A stretch of 32,943 nucleotides of DNA. Source: Bryobacterales bacterium (GTDB lineage Bacteria; Acidobacteriota; Terriglobia; Bryobacterales; Bryobacteraceae). The notes beneath the pieces were generated by a model. It searched no databases, was not told the origin of the DNA, and worked only from the letters and a program-made list of their open reading frames with translations. Positions 23,644 to 32,669 of this stretch are shown piece after piece. The stretch is taken from the NCBI GenBank assembly GCA_020846745.1, contig JADLDI010000027.1, positions 1-32,943 of the forward strand, read 5' to 3'. The translations under genes were made by a program, and so were the position numbers. Each line of letters begins with the position of its first letter. Position 1 is the first letter of the stretch.

Positions 23644-25631
23644 GACAGGCGCCGGCGCCGCCGCAACTCGACCGCGGCGCCGGCATAGAACAACAGCGTC
23701 GCCACCGTCAGCGCCTGCCCCACGCGATTTTCGGGCGGTGTCTCGAACCGCAGCGTGATCTCCTGCGGTCCCGCCGGTGCATCCACCAGCATGAACCCCA
23801 TCGGATCGTACGATATCGGCAGCCGCTGCCCGCTCGCCGAATACGCCCGCCACGCCGGGTCGAACGATTCCAGCACTGTCACCGCCTGTCCCGCCCCGAG
23901 CGTCGTCTTCACACGCATTCCCTCCAGCCCCTCTCGCGTGAACTCGATCGGCGCATCCGGACCCTGCTCCATCGCCTTCGCGTACGCGTGTACCGTCTCC
24001 ATCGGCACGGCTCCGTCCTGGTGCGGCGCAAGGGCCATCACCTCACTGCGATTCACCACCCGCGCGATGTGGCGTTGCTTCCGCGGTATCTCAAAAATCC
24101 GGTTCCCCTTGCCGTCGTCATAAATCACCGGAATCCGGCCGTCATAGACGTGCGCGTTTGTCACGTCTTTATATACTTCCTCCGACCGTTGGTCGTGCAG
24201 CACAAACGCGTCCGTCCCCACCGCTTGCATCCACGCGATTACATCCGCCGCCGGCACCATATAGGCGACCGCGAAATATGCGCTCACCGAAATCATGTTC
24301 AGCGTGCCCTGCTCCGACCCGCCTCCCGTCTCCGGCAGGTCGTACCACGCGTTGTACCAGAACCGTAGCGACCCCATCGACAATACCCGTTGCCCCGGCA
24401 GGTTGTCATGTATGTACTTCGTCAGTTGATACTCGATCCGTTGATGATAATCGGCGGGAGCGGGGAAATACTGCCACGACCGTCGCACCCATCCCTTCAC
24501 CGGATAAATCGCCAGCACCACCAACCCGATCGCCAGCCACTTCGCCGCCACGCCGCGCTGCCACAGCGCGCCCAGCGCCACCGTTCCCACGATGATAAAG
24601 AAGCAATCGAACTCCGGCACCAGCCGCTCCGGCTCGCCCAACACCCGGAACCCGAAGTAGTAGTGTCCCAGCACCGTCAGCGTGAACACCGCAAACGTCC
24701 CCATCGCGAACACCGGCCATGCCCGCTCCGGCCGCCCCCGCGCCAGCCGCCAGCTCAACACCGCGAACACCACCAGCACGCCCGCCAGCAGATACGCCGA
24801 CCATGCATTGCCCGGCTGCGACACCAGCTTCATGTTCCGCAGTGTCACCCGCACATACGAGGGCACCAGCCAGAACGCTGTAAACCCATACGACAGCACT
24901 GCGAACACCGCCGCCCGCACAAACACGCGCCAGTCCTGCTTTTCATGCAGGTAAACCGCCCACGTCAGAATCGGAAACGTCAGCGCCAGCGCCGTCGCCC
25001 CGTAGAAATTGTTCGATACCGCCGCCGCGGCCGCCACCGCACCCAATAACAAAGGAACCGGCCGGCCCTTGCGCAATCCGATCCACGCGCCCGCAAACGC
25101 CAGCGGCAACAGCGCGAACGCCGTCATGTGCGGACCTTCCCCATAGCGCACCAGCACCCCCAACCGCACCGGAAAATTCCGCGACGATCCGTATTCCGCC
25201 CGAAAATGCTTCAAAAACAGCAGCGACGGCGACATGGTCAGCACGCCCAGCCCGGCGATGTACCCCAATAAGCGGTACCCGGACCCTACGCGCACAAACA
25301 CGTACGTCGCCACAATCCCCACCGCGAAGAAGAATCCCGTGTACCAGTGGTACGACCGTGCAGTCGACACGTCGAATGCCTTCGAAATCAGCGCCGTCCC
25401 ATACCGAAGCGCCGGTGGATAGATGTAATCGAACCGCGTCCCGCAATACCAGTTCGGCTGCCACTGCGGATGCGGCAGATTGTCGCGCAAGAAACGGCCG
25501 TCCGCGATAAAGGTCGATTCGATCGACCCCCAATTTGCGGAGTACTCTAACCGGAACCACGGCCAAAGCAGAAAGACGGTAAAAGCGAACAGTAGAACTG
25601 AGTCGACAACCCAGGTGCGCCCGTTACGCAT
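23640..25631 (-). CDS. Polytopic membrane protein, YfhO-like/GT-C type, paralogue 1
   Basis: The 663-residue protein starts at ATG 25629-25631, inside the last codons of the GT2 gene (8-base overlap). It has about a dozen membrane segments. The first loop reads NWGSIESTFIADGRFLRD (SIE at 36-38), a place where GT-C enzymes keep their catalytic acidic residues, and YGEGPH follows at 163-168. After about residue 440 there is a soluble domain. It includes MGSLRFWYNAWYDLPETGGGSEQG, and the end has SFDPAWRAYSASGQRLPI and ITLRFETPP, matching the YfhO-type tail. Likely an inner-membrane glycosyltransferase using a lipid-linked sugar, perhaps made by the adjacent GT2. Its donor and acceptor are not readable from sequence. 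Confidence 0.8.
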   Translation of the reverse strand: MRNGRTWVVDSVLLFAFTVFLLWPWFRLEYSANWGSIESTFIADGRFLRDNLPHPQWQPNWYCGTRFDYIYPPALRYGTALISKAFDVSTARSYHWYTGFFFAVGIVATYVFVRVGSGYRLLGYIAGLGVLTMSPSLLFLKHFRAEYGSSRNFPVRLGVLVRYGEGPHMTAFALLPLAFAGAWIGLRKGRPVPLLLGAVAAAAAVSNNFYGATALALTFPILTWAVYLHEKQDWRVFVRAAVFAVLSYGFTAFWLVPSYVRVTLRNMKLVSQPGNAWSAYLLAGVLVVFAVLSWRLARGRPERAWPVFAMGTFAVFTLTVLGHYYFGFRVLGEPERLVPEFDCFFIIVGTVALGALWQRGVAAKWLAIGLVVLAIYPVKGWVRRSWQYFPAPADYHQRIEYQLTKYIHDNLPGQRVLSMGSLRFWYNAWYDLPETGGGSEQGTLNMISVSAYFAVAYMVPAADVIAWMQAVGTDAFVLHDQRSEEVYKDVTNAHVYDGRIPVIYDDGKGNRIFEIPRKQRHIARVVNRSEVMALAPHQDGAVPMETVHAYAKAMEQGPDAPIEFTREGLEGMRVKTTLGAGQAVTVLESFDPAWRAYSASGQRLPISYDPMGFMLVDAPAGPQEITLRFETPPENRVGQALTVATLLFYAGAAVELRRRRRLS

Positions 25632-26409
25632 TCTTCGCCGGGTTGATGACCGCTTTCGAGTAGCGGCGCTCCAGAGATTGAAACTGCCGCTGCCGCCACA
25701 TCCCCGCGCGGTGCATCATGTACCGCGCCAACAGGGTCAGAATCGACAGCCCATACACCGAACTTTGAATAAACGATGCCGACGATGCCTGCGGAAAATA
25801 CCGCGTCGGCACCGGAACCTCGGCCACCCGCGCGCCTACTTCCACAAATTGCGCCATGATCTCCTGGTCGAAGATGAAATTGTCGGAGTTCGTCTCCAGG
25901 TTCACGGCCTCCAGTGTTTCCCGCCGGTACGCGCGATATCCCGTGTGATACTCCGCCAGCTTCAATCCGAACACCTTGTTTTCACACCACGTCAGAAACC
26001 GGTTTGAGATGTACTTCCACCACGGCATGCCCTGCCGCATCGGATCTCCGCCCAGCAACCGCGACCCCAGCACCACGTCCGCCTCGCCGTTCTCGAGCGG
26101 CGCGATTACCTGCGGCAGCAATGTCGGGTCGTACTGATAATCCGGGTGGACCATCACAATAATGTCCGCCCCGGCGCGCAACGCCTCCCGATAGCACGTC
26201 TTCTGATTGGCACCATATCCATAGTTGCGGTTGTGGACAAACAGATGCAGCCCCAGGTCCTTCGCGATCCGGATCGTCTCGTCAGACGACCCATCGTCCA
26301 CCACAATCACCAGGTCCACCACATCGTGCGGCAGCTCCGCATATGTCATGTGCAGCGTTTTGGCGGCGTTATACGCCGGCATCACCACCACCACCTTATG
26401 TTTCGACAT
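25624..26409 (-). CDS. GT2 family glycosyltransferase (polyprenyl-phosphate sugar synthase-like)
   Basis: The 261-residue protein starts at ATG 26407-26409 with GGAG seven bases upstream, three bases after the methyltransferase stop. The GT-A fold is clear: VVVVMPAYNAAKTL, VIVVDDGSSDET, NYGYGANQKTCYREAL, and a metal-binding motif in VMVHPDYQYDP (88-95). VLGSRLLGG, then YHTGYRAYRRETLE, complete the active site, as in dolichol-phosphate-mannose synthase relatives. It has no terminal membrane helices, so it would act at the inner leaflet, loading a sugar on a polyprenyl carrier. The two membrane proteins downstream, overlapped by eight bases, are natural users of such a donor. Sugar identity is unknown. 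Confidence 0.9.
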   Translation of the reverse strand: MSKHKVVVVMPAYNAAKTLHMTYAELPHDVVDLVIVVDDGSSDETIRIAKDLGLHLFVHNRNYGYGANQKTCYREALRAGADIIVMVHPDYQYDPTLLPQVIAPLENGEADVVLGSRLLGGDPMRQGMPWWKYISNRFLTWCENKVFGLKLAEYHTGYRAYRRETLEAVNLETNSDNFIFDQEIMAQFVEVGARVAEVPVPTRYFPQASSASFIQSSVYGLSILTLLARYMMHRAGMWRQRQFQSLERRYSKAVINPAKNA

Positions 26410-26412
26410 ACA

Positions 26413-27081
26413 CTATCTCCGCTGCGCCACAACCACAAACTGGTAAGCGAACAGTCGCTTCCACCAGCGGGCCAGTAAATAGCATATCGTTTCACCCGAT
26501 CGGACCAGTACCGAAGCCTGGGCGTCAGGAAACCGCAGCCCGATCGGGATCCCCGATGGCTGTACCGTCAGCCAGCCTAACCCGGCTTCCTCAAACAATC
26601 CTTGCCAGCTGTCGAATGTGTGGAAATGGATGTGTGTCCGGTCGAACAGTCCCTTGTCCTCCTTCGGGAAACGCCCCGAAAGCACCACCAGCCGGAAGTA
26701 GATATTGCCCGAATTGGGCAGCGACGCTACAATCACCCCGTCCGGCGCCAGCAGTGCCGCCAGTTGCCGCAATAACTCCTCCGGCCGCCGCACATGCTCC
26801 AGAATGTCGGCACAGATAATGGAATCGAATTTCTCGTCCACCGCCGGTAATCCCTCATCGAGATCCGCTTCAATCAGCCGCACGTTGGACGGAATCGAAG
26901 TCCACCCGCCCGGCCGCTCAATCCCCACTACCTCGTACCCGCGCTCCGCGAGAATTGCCCCCAGATAGCCGTTCCCACAGCCTACGTCCAGCACCTTCTT
27001 TGCGCTTCGTGTTTCTGAAAACAGCCGCAGCACCAGCGCGTGCGACGAATAGGGCGATTCCTTGAAGCTGTAGTGGCTCAA
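26413..27081 (-). CDS. Class I SAM-dependent methyltransferase
   Basis: The start appears to be TTG 27079-27081, since a stop codon lies just two codons upstream and the protein motif SHYSFKESPYSSHAL begins at once; 222 residues. The SAM-binding motif LDVGCGNGYLG is at 31-41, with GIERPG as the acidic strand end, IEADLDEGLP, and FDSIICADILEHVRRPEELL as motif II. This is the UbiG/Methyltransf_23 pattern seen with glycan operons. The C-terminal part (GWLTVQPSGIPIGLRFP and a hydrophobic YLLARWWKRLFAYQF) may touch the membrane. It heads the five-gene operon. The target could be a sugar or a lipid-linked glycan. Confidence 0.88.
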   Translation of the reverse strand: MSHYSFKESPYSSHALVLRLFSETRSAKKVLDVGCGNGYLGAILAERGYEVVGIERPGGWTSIPSNVRLIEADLDEGLPAVDEKFDSIICADILEHVRRPEELLRQLAALLAPDGVIVASLPNSGNIYFRLVVLSGRFPKEDKGLFDRTHIHFHTFDSWQGLFEEAGLGWLTVQPSGIPIGLRFPDAQASVLVRSGETICYLLARWWKRLFAYQFVVVAQRR

Positions 27082-27169
27082 ACCCTAGAGAATAGCCGAA
27101 CCCGAAACAGCCCGCGGTGCAACTTGCGCATTCTCCCCTTTTCAGGAAACAATATGGGCAACAATTAAC

Positions 27170-27190
27170 TCGCTCGTTCCAATTGAGCGA
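27170..27190. promoter_or_regulatory. Small hairpin in the leader of TonB-dependent receptor 2
   Basis: Arms tcgctc (27170-27175) and gagcga (27185-27190) enclose nine bases, directly before AGGAGG (27192-27197). It could be an operator or a leader structure affecting ribosome access. The 130-base divergent gap between the methyltransferase and receptor starts must hold both promoters; no convincing -35/-10 pair was found. Confidence 0.3.
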
Positions 27191-27211
27191 CAGGAGGAAA
27201 GGGGCTTTTCG

Positions 27212-30200
27212 ATGCTACGTTCGCTTGCCGTTTACGTTCTCTTTCTTTGGCCTGTGGCCGCTTCCGCCCAGGCTACTTTCGGAACCATTACGGGTACGGT
27301 GACAGACTCCACCGGCTCGGTGGTTCCCAAAACCGTCATTACGGTCACCAATGAAGGCACCAATTTGACCCGGACCGTTGCCACCGGCGAAGACGGCAAC
27401 TACTCCATCCCAAACCTGAACGCCGGCAACTACCGTGTGCAGGCCAAAGCGGCGGGTTTCAAAACGTCCACTACCCAGGGCATCGGCCTTGAAGCGCTGC
27501 GCACGGTTCGCGTGGACATCCGCCTCGAAGTCGGCGAAGTCGGCACCGAAGTCACCGTGCAGGGAACCGCGCCGGTGATTGAAACCGACACTGCTTCCAT
27601 TGCCGCTGTCCGCACCGGCAAAGACCTTAACGACCTTCCCCTCAATATCCGTTCCACCGTCAGCGGCACCGGCGATTCCGGCCTCTACCGCTACGTCTTC
27701 ATGACACCCACCGGCGGCCAGGGCGGCGGCTCGCGCTTCTCGCTCGGCGGAGCGCGCGGCAGCCAGAACTACTTCAACGTCGACGGCATCTCGTCAAACT
27801 CGCCGGCATTCGGCAACTCCATCGGACCCGCCGAACCCAGCTTCGAATCCATCCAGGAAGTCCGGTTCGAGATCGTCAACAACAAGGCCGAATTCGGCGA
27901 AGTGGCCAACATCACCGCCATCACCAAGAGCGGTACAAACGACATTCACGGCGCCTTGTTCTGGTATCACGAGAACTCCGCCCTCAACGCCCGGCCGTTC
28001 TTCGCCACCACCAAGGGCCAGAACATCCGCAACAACTTCGGCGCCTCCGTCGGCGGGCCCATCGCTCACAACAAGCTCTTCTACTTCGGTACGTTCGAGG
28101 GCGAGCGCCAGCGCCAGCCCGCAATCATTGCCCCCAACGTACCCACGCTCGCCATGCGCGCCGGCGACTTCTCCGCTGCCGGCGTCACCCTTCGCAACCC
28201 CTTCACCGGCCAGCCATTCCCTGGCAACGTCATTCCCTCTTCGCTTATTAACCAGGGCGCTCTCAGCTGGCAGAATCGCTTCTATCCCAACCCCAATTTC
28301 GGCCTCCCGAACTCCACCAACGGCAACTACCGCGAAACAGTGCCTCAACAATTGCGCCACGATCAGTTCGACCTTCGCGTCGACTACGCCATCCGCTCCA
28401 ATAACACGCTCTATGCACGCGTCAGCTACAAGCGCTCCGTGCCTCACGTGCTCGACGGCGGGCTTCCGGCGGAAACCACCGGCTATCGCATTCAAACCCG
28501 CATGGCTCGCCAGGTCGCCGTCTCCGATACCTGGACCATCAGCCCCCGCCTGATAAACGAACTCAAGCTGGGCTTCGCCCGCAACTTCAATCCGGCTCGC
28601 GGCGAATTGCTCGGCCAGCAGCTGGTCGATCTCCTCGGTATTCAGGGTCTCCAGCCCGCGCCCGGGGTCGAAAACGTTCCCACCCTGAACATCACGGGAT
28701 TTCAGACCGTAGCCCCCTTGGCGAAACAGGCGCCTGCGGAGAACACCTACCAGGTGGTCGACCAGCTTACCTACATTCGCGGCAAGCATAGCTTCAAAGG
28801 CGGCATCGAGTACCGCCCGCAGCAGTACAACGCTCCCGTCCCCGCCCAGTTTGGCTCCTACGGCTTCACCGGTTTCGCCACCGGCAACGCCTGGGCCGAC
28901 TTCCTCCTCGGCATACCGCAAACCACTTCGCGTAACTACGTCCGTCCCTCTCGCTACGCCCGCTTCTATCACCTCAGCTGGTTCGTCCAGGACGATTACA
29001 AGGTCTCCCAGAACTTCACGCTCAACTACGGTCTCCGCTGGGATTACAACCAGCCCGCTTACGACAAGCGGGACATCATCTTCAATGTCGACCCCGCCAA
29101 CGGCCGCCTCGTCGTTCCCAACCAGAGCGTCATCGACCAGTACGTCAACCCGCTCTTCCCAAAAACGATCCCCATCGTCACCGCCGCCACCGCCGGGTTT
29201 CCCGAGCGCACGCTACGCCGCGGCGACTTCAACAATTTTCAGCCTCGTGTCGGTTTCGCCTGGCGTCCCTTCGGCGGCACCAAAAACGTGATCCGCGGCG
29301 GATATGGTTTCTTCAACGACGACTTCACGGCCGACATCTTCTCCGCCCTCTACGGCGGGCCGTTCTCGCTCACCGAAAGCTTCGTCAATACCATCGCCGG
29401 CAACACTCCGGCGCTGACTCTTCAACGCCCGTTCCTCGGCGCCGGCACTACCGGCAATGTCGACGTTACCGGCCTCAGCCTGGCCCTCCGCAATCCCTAT
29501 GTGCAGCAGTGGAACCTGACCGTCGAGCGCGACCTTGGCGCATCCATCGGCCTCCGCCTGTCCTATGTCGGCACCAAGTCCACCAACCTGGTCTACGGCC
29601 GCAACGTTAACCAGCCGCCGCCCAGCACCATTCCCTTCGCCCAAGCTCGCCGTCCCTATCCGCTCTTCCGCAATATCGTCATGCGCGAGAACGGCGGCAA
29701 TCAGATCTATCACGCCTTGTCCACCCAACTCGAACGCAAGTGGTCCCGCGGGTTGTCGTTCATGGGCGCCTGGACCTGGGCCAAGAACCTCACCGATGTC
29801 GACGAGATCTCAGGCGTCGAGGCCGGCACCACCCTCGAAAACGCATTCGACCGCCGGCGCGAACGCGGCGACGCACAGTACACGCCGCGCCATCGATTCA
29901 TCTCGACGCTGATCTACGAACTCCCGGCCGGTAAGGGTAAACGGCTGCTCAACGGTGGCGGTCCGGTGGCGCTCTTCCTCGGCGGCTGGCAGTTGAGCGC
30001 ATCCTATATCGCGCAGACCGGCGAGTTCCTCACGCCTTCGTTCGCCGGCGTCGATCCATCCAACACCCAGACCGTCGGCGGCATTCCTGACCGCATCGGC
30101 AACGGCAACCTCCCCAGTGGACAGCGCACCATCGACCGCTGGTTCGACGTTTCCGCCTTCGCCGTCCCCCCCGCCAACTCCGGCCGCTTCGGCACTTCCG

Positions 30201-30448
30201 GCCGCGGTATCCTCGTTGGCCCCGGCCGTCAGATCGCTTCCGCCGCCATGTTCAAATCGTTTCCCATTCGGGAACGCATGTTCTTCCGGGTTCAGATCAG
30301 CTTCACAAATCTGTTCAACCACCCGAACTTCGATATCCCGGCTTTGAACATTTCCGCGACCAACAACGTGAGCACAATTCGCGCTACTCAAGGCCGCGAC
30401 CTCGCCGGACCCCGTAACGGCCTGATCGGCGCCCGCTTCGACTGGTAA
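27212..30448 (+). CDS. Oar-like TonB-dependent outer-membrane receptor 2
   Basis: The 1078-residue protein has AGGAGG then GGGG ahead of ATG 27212. Residues 1-20 are a signal peptide (VYVLFLWPVAASAQA). A carboxypeptidase-regulatory-like domain spans about 24-105 (GTITGTVTDSTGSVVPKTVITV, then NLNAGNYRVQAKAAGF). The plug region runs from about 115 (DLPLNIRSTVSG, FSLGGARGSQNYFNVDG, IQEVRFEIVNNKAEFGE, ITKSGTNDIHGALFWY), and a large barrel follows, ending GARFDW. It shares domain order with receptor 1 but is not a recent duplicate, as the plug and barrel differ widely. It is divergent from the glycosylation operon and convergent with the metallophosphoesterase (20-base gap). Substrate unknown. Confidence 0.92.
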   Translation: MLRSLAVYVLFLWPVAASAQATFGTITGTVTDSTGSVVPKTVITVTNEGTNLTRTVATGEDGNYSIPNLNAGNYRVQAKAAGFKTSTTQGIGLEALRTVRVDIRLEVGEVGTEVTVQGTAPVIETDTASIAAVRTGKDLNDLPLNIRSTVSGTGDSGLYRYVFMTPTGGQGGGSRFSLGGARGSQNYFNVDGISSNSPAFGNSIGPAEPSFESIQEVRFEIVNNKAEFGEVANITAITKSGTNDIHGALFWYHENSALNARPFFATTKGQNIRNNFGASVGGPIAHNKLFYFGTFEGERQRQPAIIAPNVPTLAMRAGDFSAAGVTLRNPFTGQPFPGNVIPSSLINQGALSWQNRFYPNPNFGLPNSTNGNYRETVPQQLRHDQFDLRVDYAIRSNNTLYARVSYKRSVPHVLDGGLPAETTGYRIQTRMARQVAVSDTWTISPRLINELKLGFARNFNPARGELLGQQLVDLLGIQGLQPAPGVENVPTLNITGFQTVAPLAKQAPAENTYQVVDQLTYIRGKHSFKGGIEYRPQQYNAPVPAQFGSYGFTGFATGNAWADFLLGIPQTTSRNYVRPSRYARFYHLSWFVQDDYKVSQNFTLNYGLRWDYNQPAYDKRDIIFNVDPANGRLVVPNQSVIDQYVNPLFPKTIPIVTAATAGFPERTLRRGDFNNFQPRVGFAWRPFGGTKNVIRGGYGFFNDDFTADIFSALYGGPFSLTESFVNTIAGNTPALTLQRPFLGAGTTGNVDVTGLSLALRNPYVQQWNLTVERDLGASIGLRLSYVGTKSTNLVYGRNVNQPPPSTIPFAQARRPYPLFRNIVMRENGGNQIYHALSTQLERKWSRGLSFMGAWTWAKNLTDVDEISGVEAGTTLENAFDRRRERGDAQYTPRHRFISTLIYELPAGKGKRLLNGGGPVALFLGGWQLSASYIAQTGEFLTPSFAGVDPSNTQTVGGIPDRIGNGNLPSGQRTIDRWFDVSAFAVPPANSGRFGTSGRGILVGPGRQIASAAMFKSFPIRERMFFRVQISFTNLFNHPNFDIPALNISATNNVSTIRATQGRDLAGPRNGLIGARFDW

Positions 30449-30468
30449 TCGTATAGTTCCTACGCCGG

Positions 30469-31425
30469 CTATTCCTGCTTGGGCGGCGCCGGATTGCGTG
30501 GGGAACCCACCGGGTTGCCCCGCCGGTCCGTGGCCGGCGCGCCCTCCGTCAGCACCGCCGGCGTTTTCTTGCCGAACTTCTCAATCGTCCCGAAATCGAC
30601 CGTCTCGCCCTGCCGGCTGATTGCCTGGAACGACATCACATCGCCATCGATCTCCACCAGCAGGAACGCCAAGTCCTGGTCATACCCGCGCGCGGTCTGT
30701 TCCTGTACCCGGATGTCTGACTTTCGCAGCTTGCCCGCCGAACCGACAATGAAATAGTGAATCCCCTTCTGCGGCTTGATTCGCTCGTAGAAATGTTCGT
30801 GCCCCGTGAACACCACGCTCACACCATGGTTCACCAGCACCGGTTCCAGCGCCTTCCTCAATTCATCGTCCGGACCGTGTCGCTTCCCCGACGAGTACAG
30901 CGGATGATGAAAGAACACGATCTTCCATTCGCTGCCGGAATCGGCCAACTCCTTGCTCAGCCACGTTAACTGTTCCGGACTCATGTAGTTGCTGTCCAGC
31001 GCAAAGAACCGTACCCCATTCTTTGGCTTGAACGTGTAGTATCGCTCCCCGTTCATGTTGAATAACTTATAGGTGCGCTCATTCGGGTCGTCGTGATTGC
31101 CCAGCGACGCGTAGAATTTCACGCCTCCATCGAGCAGCGCTTTGTACGGGCGTTCAAACTTCTTTTCGAAATCCGAAGGTCCCTCTCCGCCATAAAGGTT
31201 GTCGCCCAGCAGTATGCCGAACGTGAACGGAAAGGCTGTCCGGTAGCGGATCGCCTGTTCGGCTACTTCGTACTGCTTCCGGTCGCCCGTGCCCGTATCC
31301 CCAAGCACAATAAACTTGAGCGAGTCGGGCTTGTTCGGAAGCCGCAGCGCCACCGGTTCCGCATATCCGCCCGCCGCCACCGCCATCACCAACAGCAGGC
31401 CGGCGATCTGTCCCCGCCCGCTCAT
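30469..31425 (-). CDS. Secreted metallophosphoesterase (purple acid phosphatase-like)
   Basis: The start ATG 31423-31425 overlaps the upstream stop as ATGA; 318 residues. A signal peptide (IAGLLLVMAVAAGGYA) is followed by the calcineurin-type metal site: GDTG at 42-45, GDN at 74-76, GNHD at 109-112, FFHHPLYSS with His173/His174, and TGHEHFYER at 208-216. This is the tartrate-resistant acid phosphatase (ACP5)-like pattern, hydrolysing phosphomonoesters in the periplasm. The tail after about 280 is Pro/Gly-rich and disordered (GNPVGSPRNPAPPKQE). It is coupled to the unknown secreted protein upstream. Confidence 0.9.
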   Translation of the reverse strand: MSGRGQIAGLLLVMAVAAGGYAEPVALRLPNKPDSLKFIVLGDTGTGDRKQYEVAEQAIRYRTAFPFTFGILLGDNLYGGEGPSDFEKKFERPYKALLDGGVKFYASLGNHDDPNERTYKLFNMNGERYYTFKPKNGVRFFALDSNYMSPEQLTWLSKELADSGSEWKIVFFHHPLYSSGKRHGPDDELRKALEPVLVNHGVSVVFTGHEHFYERIKPQKGIHYFIVGSAGKLRKSDIRVQEQTARGYDQDLAFLLVEIDGDVMSFQAISRQGETVDFGTIEKFGKKTPAVLTEGAPATDRRGNPVGSPRNPAPPKQE

Positions 31426-32012
31426 TGTGGCGGCCCCACCTGCGGCGCATAGTCGATGATCAGGTTCGCGGGCACATCCAGCAGCACCAGCGTTCGCCCG
31501 ATAAACCGGTACTCCAACTCCTTTGGCAGCTTCGGAAAGCGCGCCAGCAGCGATGGTGGCATCGTCGATTTGGGAGCCGCCTTCGGATACGTCCCGTTGA
31601 CCTTCAGCTCAACGTCCGCACCCTCCTTCTCCGTCGCCGGGTTCCCTTGTTTGATCGTGTCCTTCACCGCCACGCCCCCCGGCGCCCGCACCTGTTTTGA
31701 CGTTAAGCCTTGAAAGTACTTCTGCGCGGCCGGCGTAAGAACGTCCCCCGCCTTTGCGTCCGGCCGCGCTTTCCGAATCGCCTCCGCCAATTCCTGCTCA
31801 TGTGCAATGACACTCGCTGGGTCGGCCTTCCGCTTCAAGTCCCCCGCCGGCTTCACCGCCGTTTTCCTCACCTCCAGATACCGCTGGACGTTGGCTTCAA
31901 ATTCCACCCATCCGGGGCGCCGGGAGCCCGCTTCTTTCCCCTCGCCCCCCGGCAACACCGGTTGGGCCGCGACGGCGATCAGCAACAGTCCTACAAACGT
32001 TCCCGCCCGCAT
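31422..32012 (-). CDS. Secreted protein of unknown function, coupled to a phosphoesterase
   Basis: ATG 32010-32012 gives 196 residues. The first about 20 (GTFVGLLLIAVAAQPVLPGG) form a signal peptide. A helical, charged middle follows (FEANVQRYLEVRKTAV, IAHEQELAEAIRKARPDAKAGDVLTPAAQKYFQGL). The C-terminal part, TYPKAAPKSTMPPSLLARFPKLPKELEYRFIGR then LVLLDVPANLIIDYAP, is the best conserved-looking stretch. I do not recognise a named domain, although similar secreted proteins with a LPPELEYRFVGR-like motif are, I believe, common in Acidobacteria. It shares an ATGA overlap with the phosphoesterase, so both are likely made together. Confidence 0.75.
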   Translation of the reverse strand: MRAGTFVGLLLIAVAAQPVLPGGEGKEAGSRRPGWVEFEANVQRYLEVRKTAVKPAGDLKRKADPASVIAHEQELAEAIRKARPDAKAGDVLTPAAQKYFQGLTSKQVRAPGGVAVKDTIKQGNPATEKEGADVELKVNGTYPKAAPKSTMPPSLLARFPKLPKELEYRFIGRTLVLLDVPANLIIDYAPQVGPPQ

Positions 32013-32196
32013 CCTGACGGTTAGATTGCTTTCACCAACGCGCTGTTTCCCACCCGGCCCCGGCCAGTACGGCTAAACAGGGTACCAGACCTGTCGTCGC
32101 CTGATTGTTCTTGACGCCTCCGAACTTGTCGGATATCGTTTGTGCTGGCTCGTACACTCCGTAAATCCAACAGAGCCTACCTCAGGAGAATTTCAC

Positions 32197-32562
32197 ATGG
32201 AAGATTCAGCGGGCTTGTTCGGCAGCTTGTTTACGATCGTGATGCTCGCGGTCGCCCTAGTAGTCGTCGCGTCGATGTGGAAGGTATTCACAAAGGCCGG
32301 AAAACCAGGATGGGCCGTTATTGTCCCCATCTACAACATCGTGGTTCTGCTCGAGATCACGGGTAAGCCAATCTGGTGGATTATTCTTCTGTTCATCCCG
32401 ATCGTCAACTTCGTCATCGCGATCCTCGTTTACGTGAGCTTGGCGAAATGCTTTGGCAAAGGAGCGGGTTTCGCTGTCGGTCTGCTGCTGCTCGGTTTCA
32501 TCTTCTTCCCGATCCTCGGCTTCGGCGACGCCAGGTACCTCGGCCCCAAAGCCGGCGCGTAA
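32197..32562 (+). CDS. Small four-helix membrane protein (DUF5684-like)
   Basis: ATG 32197 has AGGAG eight bases upstream, which decides against the longer reading from 32140. The 121-residue protein has about four membrane segments: LFTIVMLAVALVVVASMW, WAVIVPIYNIVVLLEIT, WWIILLFIPIVNFVIAILVY and GFAVGLLLLGFIFFPILGF. The motifs AGKPGWAVIVPIYN and ITGKPIWWIIL, and FGDARYLGP at the end, fit the DUF5684 family, whose function is not known. It stands alone, divergent from the secreted protein gene, followed by repeats. Confidence 0.85.
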   Translation: MEDSAGLFGSLFTIVMLAVALVVVASMWKVFTKAGKPGWAVIVPIYNIVVLLEITGKPIWWIILLFIPIVNFVIAILVYVSLAKCFGKGAGFAVGLLLLGFIFFPILGFGDARYLGPKAGA

Positions 32563-32597
32563 CCGCTGACCGAACCAAGCTCGCGCGCTCTCCTGGT

Positions 32598-32620
32598 AAA
32601 TCGGGGACAGACCCCGATTT
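32598..32620. repeat. REP-like palindrome, copy A
   Basis: Perfect 9-bp arms aaatcgggg and ccccgattt flank the loop acaga. The gggacagacccc core is the type seen at sites linked to REP-associated tyrosine transposases (RAYT) in other bacteria; no transposase is in this window. Confidence 0.8.
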
Positions 32621-32638
32621 CCAACGACTTAATCGGCA

Positions 32639-32669
32639 GGGCGTTAAATCAGGGCGTTAAGGGCGTCAA
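32639..32669. repeat. Triple direct repeat gggcgt(t/c)aa
   Basis: Three nine-base units lie at 32639-32647, 32652-32660 and 32661-32669, between the two REP-like palindromes. The last unit differs by one base and runs into copy B. Confidence 0.7.

Noticed and set aside
27794..28972. 392-residue open frame on the minus strand inside receptor 2
   Set aside because: It is antisense to a clear TonB-dependent receptor, has Gly/Val/Ala-biased composition and no domain, as expected of a shadow frame in GC-rich coding DNA.
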